37,187 nucleotides of DNA. It comes from Chromatiales bacterium (lineage in GTDB: Bacteria > Pseudomonadota > Gammaproteobacteria > Poriferisulfidales > Oxydemutatoraceae). Positions 7,689 to 15,452 of the stretch are shown piece by piece. The notes under the pieces are model-generated. The model had not been told where the DNA came from. It was given only the letters and a program-made list of their open reading frames with translations, and did not search any database. How positions within the stretch are numbered: the stretch's first letter is position 1; every line of letters starts with the position of its first letter. Position numbers and translations under genes: made by a program. The DNA lies in contig JACONC010000015.1 in assembly GCA_014323925.1 (NCBI GenBank), positions 1-37,187 on the forward strand. Reading direction: 5' to 3'.

Positions 7689-9344
7689 ATGAACGCAGCC
7701 GAGCTTTTTATCCGTTCTCTGGAGAACGAAAACCTAGAATACATCTTTGGTATTCCGGGAGAGGAAAACATTCATTTAATGGATGTATTATTAGACAGCG
7801 AGATAAAATTCATTTTGACTCGCCACGAACAAGGTGCCGCTTTCATGGCCGATGTCTACGGCCGGCTAACGGGTAAACCAGCAGTTTGCATGTCAACCTT
7901 AGGTCCGGGTGCTTCCAATCTGATAACCGGTTTCGCCGATGCCAATATGGACAATGCACCTATTGTTGCGGTCGCCGGGCAAGGCGCAACAACTAGGATG
8001 CACAAAGAAAGCCATCAAATCCTCGATTTGGTCAGCCTATTCCGGCCGATCTCTAAATACAGCGTTGGCATCACTGCTCCGGAAGTGATACCAGAAGTAG
8101 TGCGCAAGGCATTCAAGGTTGCAAAGACTGAAAAGCCTGGCGGATGCTTTATTGATGTGCCAGAGAATATTGCTGCCGCTAAAATTGAAGGGCAAGAACC
8201 CTTAGCTATTCGAGATACCGCCATTGCCGTAGCACAACCCGATTTGATAGACGAAGTCGCCGAGGTTATCACCAAGTCTGAGTTTCCCATCATTATGGCT
8301 GGCAATGGTGTGATACGCGGTAAAGCGTGCGCACAACTGATCAATTTTATCGAGACTTTGAATATTCCGGCAGTCAATACTTTTATGGCTAAAGGTTGCG
8401 TGCCTTTCTCGCACGAACTCAGCATCGGAACAGTAGGCTTGCAAGCGCGGGATTATGCAACCTGTGGCTTTGAACGAGCCGATGTCGTCATCTGCGTCGG
8501 CTATGATATGGTTGAATACCATCCTTATTTATGGAATCCGAACAAAGACAAACACATTATCCATATTGATGCTACACCAGCCGAGGTTGACGAGCACTAT
8601 AACCTTGAATATAGGGTGCTCGGCGACATTGCTTCATCTTTGAAGCATCTTACTCAAGCGGTCCTTGATAAAGGTGGTACCAATGCAGAGTACAGTTCGA
8701 GCTATAGACAGACCTTGAAAACAATGATAGAAGAAGATTTTTCGGCATGCGCAAATGACACGGGTTGTCCGGTAAAACCGCAGAAAATACTATGGGATGT
8801 GCGACAAGTACTGGATGCTAACGATATACTTATCTCAGATGTGGGCGCGCATAAAATGTGGATTGCACGTATTTATCAAGCAGAAGCACCGAATACCTGC
8901 ATCATTTCTAATGGTTTTGCATCTATGGGCATTGGTGTTCCAGGCGCAATTGCCGCCAAGATGATTTATCCACAACGCGCAGTCATGACTATTACTGGTG
9001 ATGCCGGATTTATGATGAACTCGCAAGAGTTGGAAACTGCAATGCGCCACAACATACCGATAGTTGTGATGATATGGAGAGACGATGAATATGGTTTGAT
9101 TAGATGGCATCAACAAAAAGCCTTTGGTCGCGCTAGCCACATTAGTTTTAACAATCCCGATTTCGTCAAGTATGCCGAGAGCTTTGGTGCTAAAGGTTTT
9201 CGCGTGGAGGACGCAAAGGACTTACAAGCAGTTATCAAAGAAGCACTTAGCTGCGGCACGGTGGCGGTCATTGACTGCCCAGTAGATTACTCAGTCAATA
9301 TGCAATTCACTGAAAAGATGGGCAAACTCGTATGTCCGATTTAA
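7689..9344 (+). CDS. AlsS-like ThDP-dependent 2-oxoacid enzyme
   Basis: Second ThDP enzyme, related to catabolic acetolactate synthase. It shows the Pyr-domain FGIPGEEN entry, catalytic Glu47 in TRHEQGAAFM, an STLGPGASNLITG loop, a middle domain, and a PP domain with GDAGFMMN followed by MIWRDDEYGLIRW, the AlsS-like replacement for the NN motif. The 551-residue length fits the AlsS/oxoacid-decarboxylase group. It has its own AGGAG ribosome-binding site and is followed after 19 bases by an aldehyde dehydrogenase gene. That pairing suggests, as inference, that it may decarboxylate a 2-oxoacid to an aldehyde rather than, or as well as, making acetolactate. Sequence reading alone does not settle the substrate. 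Confidence 0.8.
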   Translation: MNAAELFIRSLENENLEYIFGIPGEENIHLMDVLLDSEIKFILTRHEQGAAFMADVYGRLTGKPAVCMSTLGPGASNLITGFADANMDNAPIVAVAGQGATTRMHKESHQILDLVSLFRPISKYSVGITAPEVIPEVVRKAFKVAKTEKPGGCFIDVPENIAAAKIEGQEPLAIRDTAIAVAQPDLIDEVAEVITKSEFPIIMAGNGVIRGKACAQLINFIETLNIPAVNTFMAKGCVPFSHELSIGTVGLQARDYATCGFERADVVICVGYDMVEYHPYLWNPNKDKHIIHIDATPAEVDEHYNLEYRVLGDIASSLKHLTQAVLDKGGTNAEYSSSYRQTLKTMIEEDFSACANDTGCPVKPQKILWDVRQVLDANDILISDVGAHKMWIARIYQAEAPNTCIISNGFASMGIGVPGAIAAKMIYPQRAVMTITGDAGFMMNSQELETAMRHNIPIVVMIWRDDEYGLIRWHQQKAFGRASHISFNNPDFVKYAESFGAKGFRVEDAKDLQAVIKEALSCGTVAVIDCPVDYSVNMQFTEKMGKLVCPI

Positions 9345-9363
9345 TAAAATACGGAGGTCGACT

Positions 9364-10803
9364 ATGCAAACCTTAGAGCCTTTGCTCGTAAGTGGAAAAG
9401 CGTGTGATTATATCAAAGTCACCCGCCCGTGGGATGAGCAGGTCATGGCTCGCATCGGTGTAGTTGACAGCGATACCGCACTGACTGCATTAGCTAACGC
9501 AGACAAAATTTTCTGTGATAAAAAGGCTTGGTTACCGCGCGCACAGCGCATCGAGATATTGGAAAAAGTCTGCTCGTTATTGCAAGCGCGTAAAGACGAA
9601 TTGGCAATCCAGGCCGCGGCCGAAGGCGGTAAACCGCTAATTGATTCGAAAATTGAACTGGACCGAGCAGTGGTATCACTGCAAAGCTGCGCCGATTATT
9701 TACGTAGTTCGGAAGCTGACGGACGGCGCATTACTATGGATATTAACGCAGCGTCGCGCGAACATATTGCGTTTACAATTAAAGAACCATGTGGCGTAGT
9801 CATTGCGTTCAGTGCTTTTAATCATCCTATCAACCTAATCGCCCACCAGATAGGTCCGGCAATTGCCAGCGGTTGTCCAGTCATTATAAAACCGGCAGCG
9901 GTGACACCGTTATCGTGCTTTGCGCTCGTCGAATTGTTCTACGAAGCTGGATTACCACCCATCTATTGCCAAGCGCTATTGACTAAAGATCACGAAACCT
10001 CATACCAACTGGTGTCCGACCCACGGATGTCTTTTTTCAGCTTCATAGGTAGCGCAAAAGTAGGCTGGGCATTGCGAGCAAAACTACCCGCTGGTGCCGG
10101 CTGTGCGCTCGAACACGGTGGTGCGGCACCAGTCATTATTATGGACGATGCCGATTTAGACGACAATTTACCGCGCCTTGCCAAAGGTGGTTTTTATCAC
10201 GCCGGGCAAGTCTGCGTGTCAGTACAACGCGTTTATGCGCATAGTTCAATTGCCGACAAAGTAGCAAATCGCTTAGCCGAATTAGGCCTGGCTATGAAGA
10301 TAGGAGATCCGACAGCAGCCGATACTGAGGTAGGACCGCTCATCAAACGCAGCGAAGTAGACCGCGTTGACGCTTGGGTGCAAAGTGCCATTGACGACGG
10401 TGCACAATTAATCTCTGGTGGCAAACGTTTTTCAGACACCGCGTACGAATGCACGGTGCTACTCAATCCTTCTGACCGTGCACAAGTCAGTTGCGAGGAA
10501 TTATTCGGTCCGGTGATCTGCGTCTATGCCTTTGACGATATAGACGATGCGCTACAACGAGCGAATGCCTTGCCTTTTGCTTTTCAAGCAGCAGTGATTA
10601 CTCGTAGCATGGATAACGCCTGGTATTGTGCAAAAAACTTGAATGCCACTGCAGTGATGATTAACGAACATACTGCATTTAGGGTCGATTGGATGCCCTT
10701 TGCTGGGCGCAAGCTATCGGGATACGGAACCGGCGGCATTCCATATACGATAGAAGACATGCAGCTGGAGAAAATGCTGGTTATACGTTCTCAATATTTA
10801 TAG
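9364..10803 (+). CDS. NAD(P)-dependent aldehyde dehydrogenase
   Basis: ALDH-superfamily enzyme oxidising an aldehyde to the acid. Catalytic residues are visible: general base Glu250 in the EHGG variant of the usual ELGG motif, nucleophile Cys284 in HAGQVCVSVQR, the cofactor-loop FIGSAKVGW (227-235), VIIKPA (173-178) and a late EELFGPV. The 479-residue length is typical of the succinate-semialdehyde/lactaldehyde dehydrogenase branch; the substrate is unknown. It has a strong GGAGG site and lies 19 bases after the AlsS-like gene, so the two almost certainly form an operon. The next gene, pcnB, is separated by a hairpin. Confidence 0.9.
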   Translation: MQTLEPLLVSGKACDYIKVTRPWDEQVMARIGVVDSDTALTALANADKIFCDKKAWLPRAQRIEILEKVCSLLQARKDELAIQAAAEGGKPLIDSKIELDRAVVSLQSCADYLRSSEADGRRITMDINAASREHIAFTIKEPCGVVIAFSAFNHPINLIAHQIGPAIASGCPVIIKPAAVTPLSCFALVELFYEAGLPPIYCQALLTKDHETSYQLVSDPRMSFFSFIGSAKVGWALRAKLPAGAGCALEHGGAAPVIIMDDADLDDNLPRLAKGGFYHAGQVCVSVQRVYAHSSIADKVANRLAELGLAMKIGDPTAADTEVGPLIKRSEVDRVDAWVQSAIDDGAQLISGGKRFSDTAYECTVLLNPSDRAQVSCEELFGPVICVYAFDDIDDALQRANALPFAFQAAVITRSMDNAWYCAKNLNATAVMINEHTAFRVDWMPFAGRKLSGYGTGGIPYTIEDMQLEKMLVIRSQYL

Positions 10804-10804
10804 A

Positions 10805-10833
10805 TATAGACCCATAGGTGATATAGGTCTATA
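10805..10833 (+). terminator. Stem-loop between ALDH and pcnB
   Basis: A perfect 8-bp inverted repeat, TATAGACC (10805-10812) and GGTCTATA (10826-10833), sits immediately after the dehydrogenase stop codon with a 13-base loop. No T-run follows, so it is either a factor-dependent or weak terminator or an mRNA 3'-end stabiliser. It marks the boundary between the ThDP/ALDH pair and the pcnB operon. Confidence 0.35.
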
Positions 10834-10846
10834 GCGGTTGCTGACG

Positions 10847-12151
10847 ATGAAAAATAAGTTTACGCTTGCGAAACCTGAAAAAGGGAAAAATTTCGGATTG
10901 TCTCGCAACTGTATCTCTAAAGAAGCGCTTGCAGTAATCAAAGTTTTACAAAGAGCAGGCTACCGAAGTTATATCGTCGGTGGTGGCGTGCGCGATTTGT
11001 TGTTAAATAAACAACCCAAGGATTTTGATATTGCCACTGCTGCGCACCCTGCAAAAATTCGTAATTTATTTAAGCGATGTCGGCTAATAGGTAAACGTTT
11101 TAGACTCGCTCATGTTTTTTATAACGGTGATTTATTAGAGGTCGCCACTTTCAGGACCGGGCCATCCAACAAAACACATGAAAATCTGTCAATAAAAAAT
11201 TGGTGCGTGGTATCAGACAATAGGTACGGGACTTTGGAAGAAGACCTGATGCGTCGGGATTTTACAGTCAACGCAATGTATTACGATCCTTTCAACGACG
11301 ACTTGATATGCCATCCAAATGCTTTATCCGATATAGAGGATAGATGTCTGCGCGTCATTGGCAACCCGCTACAACGCTATAGAGAGGATCCGGTGCGGAT
11401 GCTCAGAGGACTGCGTTTAGCAACTAAACTAGGGCTGAATCTGGAACAAGAAGCCAAAAGACAGATTATTCCAAATCGTAGCTTGCTACTGAACATACCG
11501 CCCGCTCGTTTATTCGAGGAATGTAAAAAACTATTCTTGTGTGGGGCATTGCAACAAATTTTTGAGAAACTTAGAAAATTCCAATTACTCGAATTATTAT
11601 TTCCACAAACCGAAGATGTATTAAGAACGCACCCTAAAGCCGAAGCTTTTGAGCATTTCTTGAATCTGCTATTTAGCGAAACCGACAGACGTATTGCGTC
11701 AGCGAAATCGGTTAATCCTGCGTTTACTATCGCTGGATTATGGTGGCTATCGATTGACGACCGCGTTAGAAAGCAATCGAATAAAAGATTAAGCCATACT
11801 GGGCTATGGCAAAGAAAGACTGACGAAATTGCTGCAATACAACATTCGCGAGTGGCAATACCTAAATATATATTGCATCTGATATATGAAATATATAGAT
11901 TACAACCCTATTTTACTAGCCACAACAAAAGCAATATCTATAGCTTAATTCGCTCCCGCCGTTTCCGAGCCGCTTATGATTTTTTCCACTTGTTAGCTAA
12001 AGCCGAGCTAGCCGATATGGATACTTGCCAGTGGTGGAAGACATTTCAACAAGTTGATCAACAACAGCGCGGCTCAATGATAGCCGACAGAATAAAAGGA
12101 TATTCTGAGCATCATCTATATCACCCAGTAAAAGTAGAAGCAAGATGCTAG
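10847..12151 (+). CDS. pcnB: Poly(A) polymerase I
   Basis: Class II nucleotidyltransferase that adds 3' A-tails to RNA and promotes its decay. The catalytic head has the GGGVRDLLL loop and the metal-binding pair in KDFDIAT. RRDFTVNAMYYDP, GNPLQRYREDPVRMLRG and LATKLG follow, in the form typical of PcnB rather than CCA-adding enzymes. The 434-residue protein lacks the very basic C-terminal tail of the E. coli enzyme. I start it at ATG 10847; a TTG at 10838 is in frame. Its end overlaps folK by 7 bases, the conserved gammaproteobacterial pcnB-folK arrangement. Confidence 0.92.
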   Translation: MKNKFTLAKPEKGKNFGLSRNCISKEALAVIKVLQRAGYRSYIVGGGVRDLLLNKQPKDFDIATAAHPAKIRNLFKRCRLIGKRFRLAHVFYNGDLLEVATFRTGPSNKTHENLSIKNWCVVSDNRYGTLEEDLMRRDFTVNAMYYDPFNDDLICHPNALSDIEDRCLRVIGNPLQRYREDPVRMLRGLRLATKLGLNLEQEAKRQIIPNRSLLLNIPPARLFEECKKLFLCGALQQIFEKLRKFQLLELLFPQTEDVLRTHPKAEAFEHFLNLLFSETDRRIASAKSVNPAFTIAGLWWLSIDDRVRKQSNKRLSHTGLWQRKTDEIAAIQHSRVAIPKYILHLIYEIYRLQPYFTSHNKSNIYSLIRSRRFRAAYDFFHLLAKAELADMDTCQWWKTFQQVDQQQRGSMIADRIKGYSEHHLYHPVKVEARC

Positions 12152-12645
12152 CAGCCATTGCCTTAGGAGCAAACTTGGGTTCACCTATTATTGCTCTGAA
12201 CAAGGCAATCCGACAGCTCGGACACCTGCCTATGAGCAAGATAGTTGCCCGTTCAAGTTTTTACCGTAGTCGCCCTGTAGGTTGGTCTACACAACCCGAT
12301 TATATTAATAAAGTGGTACTGGTAGAAACTTGCTTAGCACCGACCGCACTACTCAACCTTTTACAAAACATAGAACACAAGCTCGGACGGCGACGAGGTG
12401 TGCGCCAAGGATTACGCTGGGGACCTAGAAATATAGATTTGGACATTATTAGCTACGGCAACAGATTCATTAGCACTAACCGCCTAACTATTCCTCATAT
12501 CTCGGCGGATAAAAGGATATTCGTACTCAAACCACTTGCAGAAATTGCACCACAATTAATAATCCCTGGCAAAGGAAGAGTTTGTGAATTATTAACTGCT
12601 CTGGGAGACGATAAAACATGTAGGAAAATCGGTGATAAAAAGTAA
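12145..12645 (+). CDS. folK: Hydroxymethyl-dihydropterin pyrophosphokinase
   Basis: HPPK transfers pyrophosphate from ATP to 6-hydroxymethyl-7,8-dihydropterin in folate synthesis. Family marks are the N-terminal AIALGANLGSP, SSFYRSRPVG, the LGRRRG motif and the RWGPRNIDLDII metal/ATP site, then HISADKRIFVLKPLAEIAP. The 166 residues fit the family. The ATG at 12145 overlaps pcnB by 7 bases, and the 3' end overlaps the next gene by 14 bases, so translation of the three genes is probably coupled. Confidence 0.95.
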   Translation: MLAAIALGANLGSPIIALNKAIRQLGHLPMSKIVARSSFYRSRPVGWSTQPDYINKVVLVETCLAPTALLNLLQNIEHKLGRRRGVRQGLRWGPRNIDLDIISYGNRFISTNRLTIPHISADKRIFVLKPLAEIAPQLIIPGKGRVCELLTALGDDKTCRKIGDKK

Positions 12646-13303
12646 CAGAAAAATAGATTACTTGGTTGTAGAAGGTCCTATTGGAGTCGGTAAAACCAGC
12701 ATTGCACGCAAGTTGGCAGTGGATTTTTCTGCAACATTGCTACTTGATCAGGGTGATGAAAACCCATTTTTACAACAGTTTTATAAAGATATTAAAAAAC
12801 TCGCTCTACCCACACAATTATACTTTTTATTATCACGCATAGAAGCCTTGCAAAAACTAAGACAAAGAGATCTGTTCGGCTCAACTGTAGTGAGTGATTT
12901 TTTATTAGCAAAAGATCTCTTATTCGCCGAACTGTTGTTAGATGATCGGCAGTTTGATCTCTATCTGAAAATATACAATAATTTAAATTGTAGCGATATA
13001 AAAGCTGATTTAGTAGTCTATCTACAGGCACCTGTATCCGTGTTGCTCGATCGTATCCGCAAGCGCGGACGAGATTTTGAGCGGTTGATAACCACCGAAT
13101 ATCTAGAGTGCTTGAATAGGGCCTATCTTGATTTTTTTGCTTGCTACAAAGATTCGCCCATACTAATCGTCAACACCGTAGATGCTGATTTCATCAATAA
13201 TGAAGACGAATACCGCAATCTCAAGGAACATATTTTGAAGATGGAATCGGCAAAGAGTTACTATAATCCGGTACCTTACGAGTTAAAAAGAAGTGCAAGA
13301 TAA
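12632..13303 (+). CDS. Deoxynucleoside kinase family protein
   Basis: Member of the dCK/dGK-type deoxynucleoside kinases, which phosphorylate deoxyribonucleosides in salvage. The P-loop GPIGVGKTS lies at about residues 15-23, a conserved central part follows, and the arginine-rich lid RIRKRGRDFE lies around residue 145. Its 223 residues match bacterial dGK/dAK lengths. It starts with GTG at 12632 inside folK and overlaps panB by 11 bases. A kinase gene between folK and panB is a known pattern in some gammaproteobacteria. The nucleoside it prefers cannot be told from the sequence. Confidence 0.85.
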   Translation: MIKSNRKIDYLVVEGPIGVGKTSIARKLAVDFSATLLLDQGDENPFLQQFYKDIKKLALPTQLYFLLSRIEALQKLRQRDLFGSTVVSDFLLAKDLLFAELLLDDRQFDLYLKIYNNLNCSDIKADLVVYLQAPVSVLLDRIRKRGRDFERLITTEYLECLNRAYLDFFACYKDSPILIVNTVDADFINNEDEYRNLKEHILKMESAKSYYNPVPYELKRSAR

Positions 13304-14090
13304 TTCCAACGACGATAATAAAGTGACACTGAGCACTCTGCGGCAGATGAAAGCCACTCAGCAACCTATTGCAGCCCTCACCGCTTACGATGCTTGTTTT
13401 GCCCGTATTATAGACCAGGCCGGTGCCGACTTGGTCTTGGTCGGGGACTCTCTGGGGATGGTTATACAAGCACATAGCACAACAGCTAAAGTGACAATGG
13501 ACGATATGATCTATCATTGTCGATGTGTAAGCCCATCTCTAAGTCGTGCCTATTTCGTCGCTGACATGCCTTTTGCAAGTTATAGTTCGGTGGCAGCAGG
13601 CGTTGATAATGCAAAACTTCTGATAGCAGAAGGCGGTGCACAAATGGTAAAACTCGAAATAATCTCGCCGACAACTATAAATGTCATACGCGCATTAACT
13701 GAGCATGCGATACCAGTATGTGCACACATTGGTTTTTGTCCGCAAACAATACCTGATTTACCATCGCCCGATACTTTCCACAGACCGAAAGTAGTAGACG
13801 AAGTTGTATTACAGCAGGCAAACGATTGCATTGATGCAAATGTAGATTTGTTATTGGTTGAGTGTGCAGCCGAACATGTGGGAGAACAAATTAAAACAAT
13901 GAGCCAAACACCGGTCATTGGTATAGGCTCTGGTTCCGACTACGATGGGCAAATTATGGTGATGCACGATGTGTTGGGAATCAGCGACCACTCACCGAAA
14001 TTTGCAGTGAATTTCTTAGCCACTGAAAATTCTATATCAGCAGCATTCAGTGCTTATGTAAAAGCAGTTAAGTCTAGAACATTCCCCTAA
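13293..14090 (+). CDS. panB: 3-methyl-2-oxobutanoate hydroxymethyltransferase
   Basis: Ketopantoate hydroxymethyltransferase uses 5,10-methylene-THF to make ketopantoate, the first committed step to pantothenate. It has the TIM-barrel segments ALTAYDACFARI, VLVGDSLGMV with the metal-binding Asp, GGAQMVKLE, and CAHIGFCPQ, then VIGIGSGSDYDGQ. At 265 residues it is typical. It starts with GTG at 13293 (another in-frame GTG is at 13323) and overlaps the kinase gene by 11 bases. panC follows after 9 bases. Confidence 0.95.
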   Translation: MQDNSNDDNKVTLSTLRQMKATQQPIAALTAYDACFARIIDQAGADLVLVGDSLGMVIQAHSTTAKVTMDDMIYHCRCVSPSLSRAYFVADMPFASYSSVAAGVDNAKLLIAEGGAQMVKLEIISPTTINVIRALTEHAIPVCAHIGFCPQTIPDLPSPDTFHRPKVVDEVVLQQANDCIDANVDLLLVECAAEHVGEQIKTMSQTPVIGIGSGSDYDGQIMVMHDVLGISDHSPKFAVNFLATENSISAAFSAYVKAVKSRTFP

Positions 14091-14099
14091 ATATTTGCG

Positions 14100-14966
14100 A
14101 TGTTTATTGCTAAAAATATTGCCGAGGTGCGTAAACAAACTGCCCAGTGGCGTAAACAAGGACAAAGCATAGCATTGGTGCCAACGATGGGTGCTCTGCA
14201 CGAAGGACATTTAAGCCTAGTTACGCGTGCACTGAATATTGCCGATAAAGTTGCGGTGAGCATCTTCGTCAATCCTATGCAATTCGATCAAGCAGAAGAC
14301 CTGCAAAATTACCCAAGCAACGAAGCACAAGATCTAGCAATGCTAGAACGCTATAAAGTAGGACTCGCTTTTGTGCCGACAGCACAGGAAATGCATAACG
14401 CAGATCCCTTGACAGGCGTGCACTTGTTAGCAGGCCGCTTAGCCGAAGATTTGTGCGGTAAATTCAGGCCTCAACACTTCGACGGCGTAGCAACAATCGT
14501 TGCTAAGCTGCTAAATATATTTCAACCCGATATAATTCTGCTAGGCCAAAAAGACTACCAACAACTCTGCATCGTCAGAGAACTGGTCAATAATTTATCG
14601 TTCAATGTAGAAGTCGTATCTGTTGAAACAGTGCGCACCGCCGACGGATTGGCATTGAGTTCTAGAAACGCCTATCTTTCCGAAGACGAGAGAAAACGAG
14701 CAGCGGTCTTGTACCGTAGCTTAAAACGGATAGCTAACAGTATAGAAGAAGGTGCCAATAATTTTGCGTATTTGAAGAACCAGGCCTATAAGTCAATGAA
14801 AGCTGCTGGTTTGCATCCCGAGTATATAGAAATTAGATGCGCACACTCACTCAAACCGCTACACCGAATACAATTCCCACTGGTCATACTAACAGCAGTT
14901 CGTCTGGGCAAGGCGCGTTTAATAGACAATATCATCTGTACCAACAAACCTACAAATAATCGCTAA
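14100..14966 (+). CDS. panC: Pantothenate synthetase
   Basis: ATP-dependent ligase joining pantoate and beta-alanine. The nucleotide-binding HIGH-type motif is in VPTMGALHEGHLSL. SIFVNPMQF, the GQKDYQQL segment and the KMSKS-like LALSSRNAYL complete the family pattern. It has 288 residues, a normal length. It ends the pcnB-folK-kinase-panB-panC series, and its stop codon lies inside an inverted repeat shared with the converging downstream gene. panD is not in the window. Confidence 0.95.
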   Translation: MFIAKNIAEVRKQTAQWRKQGQSIALVPTMGALHEGHLSLVTRALNIADKVAVSIFVNPMQFDQAEDLQNYPSNEAQDLAMLERYKVGLAFVPTAQEMHNADPLTGVHLLAGRLAEDLCGKFRPQHFDGVATIVAKLLNIFQPDIILLGQKDYQQLCIVRELVNNLSFNVEVVSVETVRTADGLALSSRNAYLSEDERKRAAVLYRSLKRIANSIEEGANNFAYLKNQAYKSMKAAGLHPEYIEIRCAHSLKPLHRIQFPLVILTAVRLGKARLIDNIICTNKPTNNR

Positions 14967-14984
14967 CAAGTGTTTAAGCGATTA
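14957..14984. terminator. Bidirectional hairpin between convergent genes
   Basis: A perfect 8-bp inverted repeat, TAATCGCT (14957-14964) and AGCGATTA (14977-14984), with a further AACA/TGTT pairing possible inside, spans the panC stop codon and the stop codon of the converging gene. It could terminate both transcripts. Neither side has a strong T-run, so efficiency is uncertain. Confidence 0.45.
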
Positions 14985-15362
14985 GAATACTTTATACGGC
15001 CAGAACCTCTCTCCTATATGTTCCCTGCTAACATATTTTACTTGATCTTTGGTATACAAATCGAAATCAAAATCTTGCTCGTATACATACCGTAAAGGAG
15101 TGGGCATTTCCGTGATTACACCATGTTCAACTTGTAATACTTTGGCTGCCGAAAGATTGATATATTTATCCCAAATGATAGGTGCATGTTTCTTTACATC
15201 ATCTAGCCTATGAGGGCTAGTAGTTGCCATTTTATTGATAATGGGGATTCTCCCTAAAAAAACTGCTGTATTAATTATGAACTCTAAAGAGTCAATTGCG
15301 GAGTCTAGTCCACCTAACTTAAAATAAGGGAAATATAAGTATTTATCGTTTTCTTGTTTCAT
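14982..15362 (-). pseudogene. Truncated O-fucosyltransferase-like fragment
   Basis: A 126-residue reading frame on the minus strand without a clear ribosome-binding site. Its start (KYLYFPYFKLGGLDSAIDSL, then INTAVFLGRIPII) resembles the N-terminal GDP-fucose O-fucosyltransferase-like pattern, in which a Gly-Gly-Leu/Phe loop is followed by a helix and a Leu-x-Arg-x-x-x-x-Pro strand. A WDKYINLS segment would match the next conserved part. Complete members exceed 250-300 residues and carry the nucleotide-sugar site in the missing C-terminal half. The frame ends against panC, so it may be a decayed or transferred remnant. The resemblance is from reading, not search; it could also be an unrelated small protein. 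Confidence 0.4.
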
Positions 15363-15452
15363 GAAAATTTTTGAGTTTTTTATTATAATAAAATAACTTT
15401 ATGAACAATTTAAAGTATAATGGCTATTATATATGGTTAAGGAGGTATTCTA

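Noticed and set aside
15416-15421. TATAAT before the molybdoenzyme gene
   Set aside because: A perfect -10-like hexamer is present, but no acceptable -35 lies 15-19 bases upstream in this very AT-rich stretch, so I do not call a promoter.
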